Positions 37,185-49,035 of a stretch of DNA of 64,000 nt are shown piece after piece. This DNA comes from Echiichthys vipera. Taxonomy: Eukaryota; Chordata; Actinopteri; Perciformes; Trachinidae. The DNA lies in contig OY829655.1 in the NCBI GenBank assembly GCA_963691815.1, positions 7,810,829 to 7,874,828 on the forward strand. Reading direction: 5' to 3'. Each line of letters opens with the position of its first letter. Position 1 is the stretch's first letter. The notes under the pieces are model-generated. The model was not told where the DNA came from and did no database searches. It was given only the letters and a program-made list of their open reading frames with translations. Position numbers and translations under genes: made by a program.

Positions 37185-38011
37185 ATGTCCCTGGATGCAA
37201 AACAAGAAAAAACATTTATCATGAGGAGTATTTTGGTTATTAATTTTAAATTGGCTTTAATATAAAAAAAAAAAACATTTTGATGTAAATGAAGCGATGA
37301 CACGTGATTTCGCTTCGGGCGATGCGTTCTGAGCGATAAGAGCGATGATGCGATGCTGCGATGATTCGATGATGCGATGCAGCGATGATGTGTCCATCTC
37401 ATCCATTGCCATTTGAACTTTTCAAGCAACATTGCGTGGCGCTGTGCCGCGACAGCCAATCAGCATTGAGATTGTGGTAAGCGACACCGAAATTCAAACA
37501 TTCAGGGGCTCACCGGGCTCAGCAAAGCCGCCATTTCTGCAGTCCTTGGGGGAAACCAGACTGTTCTTATGGATATAACTATAAACTGTGGATGGCAGTG
37601 ACGTGCCTTTAGGCATCTAGTCTGCCAGAAATCCAGAAGAAGAAGAAGAAGAAAGCCGTCAGTGCAGAGTGAAGCTGAGGAGGAGATCGGGCGGCACCTG
37701 TACGGCTTCAGAGGTTAAATCACTTACGGCCTGATCTCACTACAACACATCGTCTCTCTAAAGAGCCACACACTTCCTCTGAGAGCTCATTTCTGTTCTT
37801 TTAAAAGCATTCAGATCTCTGTAACTTCCATTTAGCACAACAGCAGAGTAGGCTGAGCCCGGGGTTAGCTTAAGTTAGCTAGCCGCCTCGGCTGCTACCT
37901 GCAATAGACGTGAATGAAGCGATGATCAAAATTGTGACAAATTCGAGCAAGCGACGCGATACTCGTGTTCCGGGCGACTTAATCGCCTCAATCGCTTTTG
38001 GTGTGAATGCA
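37185..38011. mobile_element. TIR element B (same family as 17516-19434, inverted)
   Basis: 37490-38011 aligns with the reverse complement of about 17516-18060, including the GAAGAAGAAGAAGAAG run and the TGCATTCACACCAAAAGCGA end (reverse complement at 38011). The left terminus is lost. Its left segment (37185-37400) matches 39989-40285: both begin AATGTCCCTGGATGCAAAAC and carry GATGATGCGATG-type repeats. Confidence 0.7.
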
Positions 38012-39721
38012 CGGTTAGTCTAGTTAGTCTTGGACTAATCTAATTTTTGAAACATTTTTAACACTGTTTAATGCAGTGACATAGTCATAATTAAAGAGTA
38101 AAAGAGATATGTTTGTAATAAATTCTCTTGTATAACACCACACCTCGAGACCGTGAACTGTGATTTACTGATTATTTAATCCCTCAAGTGAGCAGAGCAG
38201 TGGATCAAGGTGTCAGCAAGCATGGCAGTCTGCAATGTGTCCTGGTGGTTATTGCCTTATTCAACAAGTGGAGACTTTTATTCCACACTCACAAACTGCA
38301 TACAAAGTAGTCTATATGTCTTTGGTTTGTCTTTTTAGTGAATGCAGCAATGCATGACTGAATCAAGCACCATGCATGTCTGCAAATGGGAACACTCCCT
38401 TACTAAGATGTTTCATTACAGGTGCAATGTAGTTTAAAACATTTGAAAAACAAACTAACATTATCAACAGTGTGAGAAGCAACCATTATGATGTTATGTT
38501 AAATACGTCTATGTATAATGTTGCAGAGATTAACATGCTAACCAGCTATCCCCAGCCTGTCCTGTCTTGTAATACCACTGAGATGTGAGTCACTGTAGCG
38601 TCCAGTCTGCCAACATGAGAGGATGACGAAGTAGCGCTGCCCCGGTTCTATTTCTATACGTTGAAAGAAGCTGCAAGTTTAGGCAGGGTCGCTCTTAGCC
38701 TACCCCAGCTCCTGGCTTGCATGGTCACCTGTGCCTCCTCCCTGCTGGGCTGAGGGTCCGCCTGCGTCTCCTCTGTCGGGATGGAGCTCAACTCCTCCAG
38801 AGACCCGACCATTGCAAACACAGAATCTCAGTTACATTTTTTAGGACATTGCGTGTCTACATGTGACTTAATGTGACCAGTGACTACACTGGCACCTTTA
38901 AGAAATGTCTAGAAATGATTGTGCAACCTTTTTTTTAATATGTACCTTGTAAATTGAAGGAGTGTCGACACAATAAGTAGAATTTGCATCAGCATGGTAA
39001 ATAAGGTCAGATCCCGTGTGACCTCCACAGATTGACTGTACATGGCCGCACATTCAGCATTGTTATTGCTTTGATTCTTGACTTTAGCGAGAGTCAAAAA
39101 TGAAAAAAAGCTGTTATTGAGGAAACTTACATTACAGTTTCAAATCTTTCTTTTGAAACTGTGGCCATGTTGTAAATCTTACAATTGCTCATGAAACGTA
39201 CTGTTATTACAATTTAGTGCAGGTTATAAAAACAGTGTTAAGGCAATCCTCCACATAACCTTGACAAAAATCTGCAAATATGGACTAAGAAAAGTGAGTT
39301 TAATCAACCAATTCAATTGTCTTCGCTCTCCCTCATGTGATTCAAGTGTAGGTCAGCTGGTCCCAATGTTACAGGTGTCATTTGAGCTACCGAGTAGTGC
39401 AGGTTTTCGTGGAGCTACAGTCTCAAAGCCACAGTTTGCCAGCTGGCATGATGAATTGTGCTATATGTGGCACTACTGAACTCCTTAAACTTACTGTAGG
39501 ATTTGGGATAACCATGGGGCTGTTAGTCATGTAATATATTCACTACAATAATCTATACATCTTGTTTAAATAACATTATATTTGTAATTAGATGTGTCCT
39601 CACTACAAGATCAATGCTACAAGAGGGTCATGGGAATGAGAAATACTTTTAGTGTGGCAAATGGTGTGGTGTTAACTGGTCAAAGTGATGCTGATATCTT
39701 AAAGCAGCACTAATTCATATT
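38012..39721. other. No confident gene; one GC-rich patch at 38590-38815
   Basis: AT-rich except for the patch, whose minus strand has a 52-codon ATG frame (38812-38654) ending before any domain can be seen. Confidence 0.4.
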
Positions 39722-40580
39722 TGTGATCAGTAGCAAGAGACCCTCAGCTCACGAGACGAGACGATACACGATATTGAGTTCACAAGAACAATTTTTTAAC
39801 ACATTTTTTAACCTTCAATATTTTATTACTTTTGATGTAACCAGAGGGCTGTGGTGGTGCTGCAGGTGTCTTTGTATGTTGATTGTGTTATGTATACTTG
39901 TTTTGTGTATACTCAGCTCGCATTGTAACAGCTGTCACTCACTCATCTCACAGAATATTTCAATGTTATTATTGACCCGCACCCAAAATGTCCCTGGATG
40001 CAAAACAAGAAAAGGTAATACATTTTAAAATTCCCTTTATGGCTTTAATATATATATAAAAAAATGACAAGTGCCGTGCATTCACACCAAAAGCGATGGA
40101 GGCCATGAAAGCGTAAAGCTCCCATTTAAAATCAATGTAAATGACGTGACGACGCGCAATGTCGCTTCAGGCAACGCATTCCGAGTGCTAAGAGCAATGA
40201 TGTGATGCAGCGATGATGCGATGCAGCGATGATGCGATGCAGCGATGATGCGATGCAGCGATGATGCGATGCAGCGATGATGCGTCCATCGCCTCATTGC
40301 GTTTGTTTTCAAGTGACACCGCATGTAGCTGTGCCGCGACAGCCAATCAGTGTTGAGATTGCGGTAAGCATCATCGAAGTTCTCCGTGAAACATCCAGGG
40401 GCTCACCGGGCTCACCAAAGCCACCATTGTTGCAGTCCTTGGGGGAAACCAAAATGTTCCTATGGATATAATATGAAAACAATTTTTGGTTTAGTAAATT
40501 TCTGTCAGTCAGCTGGTGAAGACAAGTTATCTAACAGCTGTCACTCGACGAGAAATATCGTCACATTTTAGTATCGCAAA
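39722..40580. repeat. Composite repeat containing TIR element C
   Basis: The outer sequences (CTCACGAGACGAGACGATAC at 39747; ACAGCTGTCACTCGACGAGA near 40535) look like two ends of one element. Inside, 40075-40470 begins GTGCATTCACACCAAAAGCG and follows the left part of family A/B, then breaks off at about 40471 after ATGGATATAAT. The outer element is not firmly identified. Confidence 0.5.
40204..40283. repeat. Minisatellite, five exact 16-bp units
   Basis: The unit GATGCAGCGATGATGC is repeated five times without error at 40204-40283. The related 37.3-kb copy has only degenerate versions. Confidence 0.95.
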
Positions 40581-41124
40581 TTCTTGTGGGATGATATCTT
40601 GTCATCCCGATAATAGTAATGGATCAAGTGAGGGTTCACTTGCTGTGACAAACGCAGAGAGTTATCAACGGATTTCATTTTCCCCAGCTCTACAGAGAGT
40701 TTTAGGGTCTATCGGCTATTTGTTGTTTTTGTTGCAGCCTTTTTACAACTTTGTCAATCAATTTGTTCCTATTGACTTCATTTCATTGCATTCTGATTCT
40801 GTTTTAATTAGTGCTTTTTAAAAAAATGTCAACGTATTGGGGTCCTAGGGGACTATTTTTCAAGTTCACATTGGTCACTATATTAGGGGGTAGTTAGCCT
40901 GGCAATGCTAACTATCTAATTCTCAAATGTGTATTAGTGTGGAAGCTCTCAGTTCATTTTCCATTACCAAGGGACATTATCAACGGTGCAGACCAAAATC
41001 CCTCTGGATGCAACCGGATAGACCTACAACGAATCAGAGCCATGAAATGACATAGCACTGAGCGACACATGCAGCAGGTTGGTTAGTTTACTGTTTCTGA
41101 CTGGCAAACAGCTTAATTTTCCAT
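40581..41124. other. No gene recognised
   Basis: An open frame of 101 codons (40516-40821) starts inside the repeat and has no domain. Confidence 0.4.
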
Positions 41125-41298
41125 ACTGATGGGTCAATGAGCGATTTTCTGACTCCAGTAGATGGCGCTCTCAGTTCAACATATGGCTGAAAGCACATGG
41201 AATTACCATTCACTGAGACTTTACCTTAAACCAAGAGCTTCATCTAGTGGGCTCAGAAAATAAAGAATATGCTTCATTAAGCATCATGTGGACATCAC
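41125..41298 (-). mobile_element. MITE copy 3 (family of 7327-7460)
   Basis: Reading from 41298 on the minus strand, GTGATGTCCACATGATGCTT, then TTTTCTGAGCCCACTAGATG and TCTTGGTTTAAGG, match the 7327-7460 element in order. The left terminus is degraded. Confidence 0.5.
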
Positions 41299-43355
41299 AT
41301 TTTATAGCACACGTGTCTGCTAATCATCAGCAGACATAAATATGCTAAATTAGAGCAAATAAACCCAAATATGTTTAAGATTAATACAAAAGCATTGCTC
41401 ACAGACAACACATGCAGCTGGAGGAGGGATTTTATCTTGAGATATATCTGCTGAGAATGAGGATTCTCCCACAACACACATTCACACGCAAATTTCATCC
41501 TTTGTCTGGCAAGATAAATGATCATAACAGGGATCACTGGTGGTTTTATTCTGCCAAAACACACCGTACTATGTCAGAAAATGGGAGGACTGTGGAAGCC
41601 AGATAAAAGAAAGCCAAGGTCAGGAATTTGGAGTGCAGCTGTTATGGTAGCAGTAGAAATACCACGCATATGCTGCCAGAAAGATGCAGCAGGTTCTCCA
41701 TGTCAGCGACTTATGCTAACCTTCTCCAATCAATTCAAGGAACCTGGCAGATTAACAACAGGGTTGGAAGAGGTGTGAGTAAGCGGCTAGAGCTAGATGA
41801 ACAACAGCACCTCCTCCACATCAGCTTATTGTGATTAATGTAGCCACAGTAGAATTTCCCCTTTGTCAGGTTTTTTCCCCCTGCAAACCCATGTTGTCCT
41901 AAACACTTTTAGAGGGTAGATACTGGTTGGTGTGAAACTGTGAATAAGATGGAAATATTCTACATTTATCTTGTGATTAACACCCTGGTGAAGTGTTAAT
42001 GATCACCATCTATTTCTATTATGCACTTTCGGACAAATTCGACTAGTCCCTTCCTGTAATTGGCCCTGGGACAACTAATAAGAGCTCTAAACTCAAAACA
42101 CATTTATCCAACTATAGCCAGGGGAGATGGCACGCTGATGTATGACCAGTAGGTTGTGACACTGAAGATAAAGGACTGAGGTGTGGTTTGGGGTGTGTGT
42201 ATGTGTGTGCTGTCATGGCAGAATTTACTCGGAAGGTAAAACCCACAGGTCCAGTTGACACCAGTGGCCTTTCCCCTCATCCACCTGTTAACCTGCCCCT
42301 TAATGCATCTCCAAATGCTTTAGAAGAGACAAGTTACCCGTATCTACTGCCTGCAGTCAATCTCTTGTCGCCTACTTACTTATCCAAGTGTTTCACTTTG
42401 GATTTCTGACAAAGTAAATTCATCTCTTTTGAAGGGGGTCATGATACTGAAGAGTGGAGCCTTTAGAACAATTCATCACAATTACATAGTGACTGTAGAT
42501 GTATCCAAGGGAGCAGAGCATTAGGAGCTGATAGCATCCACAGATAGGGAGGTGGGGTTGAACTGTGTGATTAGCTGCTCTAATACATGTAGAAATGTAT
42601 GTGTGTGACAGGATGATGTGTAATATAACACAGGTTATGCTAATGCATGGCAGGACATAATTCAGCAAAACATGATTTATCATCTGGCATTGTACCATGT
42701 TATTATTAATGATGCTGAACATGTATACGAATATCTAGATTACCCAGCCACATGTACTTTTAAACCAGAATTTCAGACGTTCTTGCAAATGTCTTAAAGT
42801 ATATATATATATATATATATATATAAAAGTCTCTTTGATATACAGTAAGTACTATCAGACCATTTGCTATGAGAGTTGACATTTATCTCAGGTCTCTCCC
42901 ATTTCCTTGATCTTGATGTTTTGACAACTTTGCTTCTCATATGAAAATGGGCAGTGTCTCACTAATCAGTTGCAGAATTTGTCCAAAGTTTCCCTTTCAC
43001 ACATGTAGCACACAGCAGAAGATTGTTTGTGTCGGATGTGTTCTCACTTACTGGAAATACTCTGTTTGGTTCAGGCAAGGGGGGGCGAGTCTCTTACCAC
43101 TCAATTCATTTTTCAGACGATTTCTTTCCGACAGAAGTTCTTGAATCTTGTCTTGACATTTTCGTTGGTGTCTGTATAAATCCAACGTATTGTTGCTGTT
43201 ACAACCCAGCTGGTGAGGGGAAAGTGAAGCAATAAAAGCATTATAAAGAATGAAAGTAATATAACTGAAAAAGGACTCTTTAACGCTAGAGCTTTAACAA
43301 GAAAGAAATGCAAACAAAAGATCATGGGCCTAACTAACCCTCTTAAAACAAAACA
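41299..43355. other. No gene; (TA)n at 42800-42825
   Basis: Short frames on both strands lack domains. One microsatellite of about 13 AT units is present. Confidence 0.45.
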
Positions 43356-43518
43356 CAATGGCCCTCATTTATCAAACGAACGCACGGCAGAAAAACGTGC
43401 ATACGACCATTTCCTGGCAAACGTCGGCATTTATCAATTTGGACGTGAGCGGGAGCTACAATCAAATCTCACGTCTGGTCTGAGATCGTGTACGCACATT
43501 TGAGCCTGTGTATTTGCG

Positions 43519-43926
43519 GTGCAGCACAGCAAAATCTGGCTGAAAATAATGAACAAACCTCAGCTGTCATTAAGCATAATCAGTCACATATTAAGAATAG
43601 CTCAAAACGGATTCTTAAAACGAATAAAAAAAATAAAAATTGCGGTTGGAGCAATTGATTTTACTGATGTGCGTCTGAAGGCATCATCCATGAATGATTA
43701 CGCATTCATCAATCGCCAAAACTACCACTCAATAAATGTACAGGTGATTTGTGAAGCCAAGCTATCGCTTTTAAACGTGGTGGACGGGGACACACACGAT
43801 TCTTTTAAATATCAAAACAGCTCGGCTCCAGCCCCCCGCGACCCCGACATTGAATTAATGAATGGATGTGCTGGCGCGCGGCTGCAGCAAGACGCACTGC
43901 AGAGCCAAAGTCATCTCCTCGGTTAG
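43519..43926 (+). pseudogene. Harbinger transposase fragment in H2
   Basis: The 135-codon frame starts as HSKIWLKIMNKPQLSLSI and continues with AVGAIDFTDVRLKASSMNDY, AFINRQNYHSINVQVICEAK, then LSLLNVV-DGDTHDSF. This is the middle of the DDE_Tnp_4 domain: the first catalytic Asp in AID, the INVQ strand, and the HDS block carrying the second Asp. The helix-turn-helix N-terminus and the third acidic residue are missing. The WPG before HDS has decayed to DGD. The family cleaves and joins DNA together with a Myb-like partner. Confidence 0.8.
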
Positions 43927-44459
43927 TGGCTACCCTCGATAAATTTAATTAAATCAAACAAGGTATCAGATGATTAACATCTTGGTATGGTTCTTCTAGA
44001 TGACAAAGGTTATACTCTAATGGTATACCTAATAACCCGCTGGCAAACCCCGCTACAGAGAAAGAGCACCGATGTTGTGCCGTATTCAGCACCCCTGCCG
44101 TGAAATGCACGCCCTCGCATTATAGGTGATATTCTGATGTTCAGAAGGCTGTTGTTTCGACCTATAGGAGTAGTTTATATACAGGTAACCCACAACGGTC
44201 AGAACATTGGCTATTTACAGTCTTTAAACTATTTTAAAGAGTTTAAAGTCACAAACTTGGATAATAGCTAACACAAAACAACACCTTTTTGTATGTTCTG
44301 TGGAAATATACAGCAGCCATAATTACAAAATGTATTAAATGGATCTTTTGAGCAAATTGAATGTATTTGACTTAGCGTTTCCTAAATATAATCCCAGCTT
44401 TTCTTGCAATTCATAGGTTCAAAAGTGTGTGCTTTTAATTGGGTTACCAGGGGTAAATA

Positions 44460-44738
44460 TCACCTATAATGCGAGGGGGTGCATTTCACGGCAGGGGTGC
44501 TGAGTACGGCACAACACCTGTCCAACAGTGCGCACAGGCGCACTCGGGTCACAGTGGAGCGCTGCTTCGGGTTGACTGCCTCTGTTATTCTTTTCCATAC
44601 AGCGTTTTTATGGGCCCCTTTTATTCCACTCTTAAGACTGCCAAAAAGCACATCTTTATTTTGCTCCATCTCGGATGTCAGGATGCCGATCTGTGTGTCG
44701 GAAAAGTTTATTTTCGTACCAGTGTTTCTTCTCTCCAT
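44460..44738 (-). pseudogene. Harbinger Myb/SANT-like protein fragment in H2
   Basis: The 92-codon frame begins with an ATG and reads KINFSDTQIGILTSEMEQNK, DVLFGSLKSGIKGAHKNAVW, KRITEAVNP. This matches the first half of the Myb/SANT-like (NAIF1-type, Myb_DNA-bind_5) domain of the Harbinger accessory protein, which helps bring transposase to the nucleus and the TIRs. After KQRSTVTRV the frame runs into the internal inverted repeat, so the domain is cut short. The N-terminus through W is intact. Copy H3 has the same truncated form. Confidence 0.8.
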
Positions 44739-44963
44739 GTTTGACCTCAGTGGGCGAGGCCTCCGAACCAGGAATATTTAAGGGCGTAACATGTTAATGA
44801 CGATCGAATTTGGCCGCAGCATTTATCAAGACCCGCTCATTCGTACGCTGATATTGGTCAGATACGAATGTTTCATAAATCACACTTGGGTCCTTTCCTA
44901 CGACCAATTCTGCGCTCAGATCTGCGCCCGATTTCACGCAAGATTGATAAATGAGGCCCATTG

Positions 44964-45429
44964 CCTTTTTAAATCAATATGAGCAGCACCCCTAGTATTT
45001 CTAAACAACAAATATCTACTGGCAAAGTAGAGTCAGTTTTGAATCCATAACCTGGTCCCATTCTCAGAAGTAGTAGGAAAGACAAAAGTGAGCACACGAC
45101 TTAATCACAGGATACAACGGAGCGCTAGGCGAGCTGGTCAAGGGAAATCACAGCAGTGCACCCGATTGCTAAACACACAGGATATTTAAGACAGCATCCG
45201 GTGCCGCTGGATTGGTTGGAACTGCTGCTCCGACCAGGAAGTAGGAGGGGCCGGAATCACTGCACCAAATCCGACGGGAGGCCACAGATCCTACTTTACA
45301 TGTCAACACAAACACGCTCACACAAACGGTTAAGTACAAGAGCAGAGAATAGCGACAGCTGTAACAGTTGCATACACAAAACAATTAGATGAAGAGAGAC
45401 CAGAAGGAAAACAAGGTTAAGTAACTAAT
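44964..45429. other. No gene recognised
   Basis: Unassigned sequence between H2 and a hAT fragment. Confidence 0.4.
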
Positions 45430-46229
45430 GCTGAGGGCCCATCCACACAGAGACATTTTTTCCTGTATCAGCACAACTATAGTATCATTTTGGCCGACCA
45501 ATCACACTGAGCCTGAAAACGGTCTTTTTTGTAATCAGGTCCCAGAGTGGGAAGATTTGAAAACACCTCCATGGCGTTGTCGTTTGGACGGCCAAACCGC
45601 ATACTTGCCGTCATCGCCCCACCTCCGGCCTCTAACATATCAACAACAGTACTGCTGTGTGAGAAAAGGCAAGAACGTGCATGTAAAGTGTACATTATGT
45701 CCAAAAGCGAAGACTTTGTCAACATCTGTTGTAAGCAACTCTGATTTAGTGAAGCATCTCACAGATGATACAGGCGTCGCATCTACAAAAACACTGATTG
45801 CTCCACTCCCAAAGAGGAACAGGCTGTCTTACAAGAGGTTTGAAATGCTGCTGCTTCTTAGGTACAGTCAGTTGTTTGAAGGGTACATGATAGATACATG
45901 AATAGATGAGTGTTTTGGAAGGAGTGTATTGGTGGGTAGATTAATATCTTAGAGCTATAGTTCAATCTTTAAAAGCACTCCAAGTTGTTAAACTGTTTAC
46001 TTTTTTAAAGAAGAAAATACTTGAAATACAGTAGCCTATATATTTTAACTGTCTTGTGAAAACTGCTCAGAAAAATCCAAATTCTTTGACATTTGACATG
46101 CAACTTTTTTAAATGTAACACAAATAGTTACTTTCCTAGAGTAATTCAGTTACTAACTCAGTTACTTTTTGGAACAAGTAGTGAGTAACTATAACTAATT
46201 ACTACTTTAAAGTAACTCTACCAACACTG
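45430..46229 (-). mobile_element. hAT fragment with CAGTGTTGG terminus
   Basis: On the minus strand from 46229 it begins CAGTGTTGGTAGAGTTACTT with TAACT/AGTTACT repeats, a standard fish hAT end. A plus-strand frame (45428-45901) includes CCVRKGKNVHVKCTLCPKAK and STSVVSNSDLVKHL, a BED-type zinc finger of hAT transposases with C-x2-C and one His. The frame ends soon after, and no catalytic region remains. The left end is not found. Confidence 0.65.
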
Positions 46230-48082
46230 CTAAGAAGGTCTGAAAAGTCGCTAAATCTAGAGAGACAGTGCCCGCCTGTGAGTGCTTTGGGAAAGGAGAA
46301 GGGGCTGCGCATCAGAGTCCAAAACACCACAAAAGTCTCCAATAACACCAGAAATAGTCTCTAAATTCCATTCTAGGATGGATGAGGATTTGGGAAGTTG
46401 CCCGATTTGGCAATAAACTGGCCGGTGTTTATATTATACACAGCAACAGTGTGTTTAGTCTGTTTCACTGGTTTCGTGTGGACACAGATATTTCTTGAGT
46501 CGAGGCCGTGAGGACGGAAAATTATGTCTGTGTTTTTGAACACAGAATAGCAAGACCACAAGTCATTTGTGTCGGATAAAGTGTTGCGCTGAAACTGAGT
46601 TCTGAGGATGAGCACCACTTTACAAGTTTCTCTCATAAATGATAAGCAACAGAATGGGTTGCATACAGACTACTGCATCAAACTATCTTTTATTGTACAT
46701 ACTAAATAAACTTTTTTTTAAAAAACAGAATGTATTTGATAAGATAGCAAGAAATAATGCTTAAGAATTATAAAGAATTTGGTAAATGTTTGCCATTTTT
46801 AAAACTATGTGCAAGTTGCAGCACAAGTCATTCAGCAGTCAGCAAGAAATCAAGCCTTCATGGGAATACAAATGTTCTGATTAGATTAAGTATAATTAGT
46901 TGTACATGTTGAAGGCTCAGCATCATCACAGCAAGCCCATCTTTAAACAGACTTTGATTGCCCCAAAGCCCCATATATGAGCATAAATGATTCAAAAGGT
47001 AAATTACCAAATTGCATTCAATACACAGTTGTTAGAAACATGACATCCAGTTTTTTTGTTTTTTTTCGGTAGGAGCTATTCTAAACCCAAGGGTGGATTC
47101 CTTTCTACCCAGCATGCCTTGCAATTTACTCTGAGATTACTCTAGAGAATGGTGTCATTTTAAATGGGCAAAAGGCAGAGAAAAGCATGTGACGTGATGA
47201 AAGGAAATCCTAATGGGATGACTCATTTCACAGTTTGACCCTGAAATCATCTGTATATCAACCACCGATTTCACTTTCATAATGCACTATGACAGAGTTA
47301 AGACACCAAGATGCCTTTATTTTACTTTGCTTGAGCAATGAAAAAAAAAAATTACATTCCCAGCCTCATCCTTTGTCTGATGACAGGCTAATCTCACCTC
47401 ATCTCCGACCTCTTGTTGTATTGAAACTCTACAGATGTGACGCTGTCACTGGCATTACCAGTTAATGGCCTATAAGCAAAGCAAGGCAAGGATGTGGATT
47501 TCAGTGTGTTTTTAGTTATAAATGGGTTGAAATAAGCTCTTAAATGCCAATGGAAATTAAGTTTAAACATTTAAGCTGTCATCATATCACTTCCTATTGA
47601 GCATTTGAACATAAACACCAAAGGGGCTAAAGCAATCTTTTAAAATAAACTATTTATCATATGACAACTTTTATGTTAAAGGGCATGTCTAAAGTATAGT
47701 GTCTTTCAGTTCATTGTTTTGGTTGTATAACCTGTAATTTTATTGTTTTGACCCACTCTAATCTCTATAAATAGATTCTGCCTAGGAATGTAAAATCTTG
47801 AGGCAACCGGACAAGATTTGTGTAGCTGAAGCAATCTGGTATCCGTTTGTAATCCGAATAGTATTTACCAATCACGTTTGAGCATGCTTTGGTTGTTTGC
47901 AGGTAAACAAACTGTGTGGAGAACAAACGAGGCAGAATGTGTTGGCTGTCATAGAATCACTGAACCCATCAGACAATTATGCTTTTATTAGCTTATTATT
48001 TATTATTGTTAACTGCCATCTCTCAACTGCAACTTCTACAGTGCACCCCAAGTTGCTAATTGGACCGTAAACATTGTCACGC
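46230..48082. other. No gene recognised
   Basis: Long AT-rich stretch without domain-bearing frames or clear repeats. Confidence 0.45.
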
Positions 48083-48299
48083 TTTACAAAGTCGGACGTT
48101 TAGCTTCTACTGACTTCAATGGGGAAGCGTAGAGCGGGTTGTTCCACTGCAGCCAAACTAGACGCTCATTGGATAAATTCTGGGCATTGTCCCGCCCATC
48201 AGACGCTCAGCGTCTCTGGGGGTCGGCTTCTGCATGATGATTGGATGAGCTGTCTGAGGTAGAATCCTTTTTTGACTGACAGCTAAATGAGCAAATCGG
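48083..48299 (-). repeat. Dispersed repeat, copy 2 (inverted relative to 3011-3258)
   Basis: The reverse complement matches 3011-3258 closely, including GAGCGTCTGATGGGCGGGAC and CCCCATTGAAGTCAGTAGAA. Confidence 0.7.
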
Positions 48300-48920
48300 C
48301 TCAAACGAAGGGTAAAATTTACATATAAATAAACAAACACATTTAAGATATAGGCTGGAAAAATTACCAGCAGCCGCCACTGGTACACAGCTAACCTGGG
48401 CTAATAATAAATAAATAGTGTGCAGTTGCATTGCGTAGCAGTTGTGCTAACTACCATGGCAGGATAACAAAGACCATGCAGCGCTAACTGTGTGTTCAAT
48501 GTTCAATATCGCCTAGCAGGAGGAACTAAAAGGGTCATTGTTTTTGTTGCTATTGATATTTCTTTAAATAAATGGTTCAAATTCACATTGTTGTAGTTCC
48601 ATGTTCCATGTGTATAGTAGAAAAATAGTTATTGGACAAAGTGGAGCTACTAAGCTACTATTGCGTTTTTTTTTTTTTGCAAGTCTAAATTGCAATGTAA
48701 GTTAGTTACAAAATCAGTGATCTAATGTAATGTTTGTAATGTTGAACTTTGATCTAGACATACAGGAATGCAGGACTGAATCATTTATTTTTATTGAAAG
48801 AATTATGTCATGGTTAGACAAGACATTAAAATAAACAGGGATAATGTGCAGATTTATATGAATATAGTGCTATGAATATAGTATATATGGTATATACCCA
48901 GTATACACAGTGTTATACAG

Positions 48921-48978
48921 TATATATCTATATCTATCTAACTATCTATCTATCTATATATATATGTATATACATATA

Positions 48979-49029
<51 letters not shown>

Positions 49030-49035
49030 ATATAT
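48921..49035. repeat. Compound (TA)n/(TCTA)n microsatellite
   Basis: TATC/CTAT units followed by long TA runs with TGTG interruptions. Confidence 0.9.

Larger units (their letters stand above)
43356..44963 (+). mobile_element. PIF/Harbinger transposon copy H2 (largest copy)
   Basis: The termini CAATGGCCCTCATTTATCA and (reverse complement) CAATGGGCCTCATTTATCA delimit 1608 bp. A DDE transposase fragment lies on the plus strand (43519-43926) and a Myb-like ORF on the minus strand (44738-44460), so the two converge, as expected for a two-gene Harbinger element. An internal inverted repeat of about 60 bp (44073-44133 and 44457-44516) flanks a 323-bp loop. Confidence 0.88.

Noticed and set aside
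40204..40283. CRISPR-like array
   Set aside because: The units are directly adjacent with no spacers and lie in a vertebrate transposon.
43519..43926. A domesticated host HARBI1 gene
   Set aside because: It lies within intact transposon termini, is only 135 codons long and has lost catalytic and N-terminal parts.
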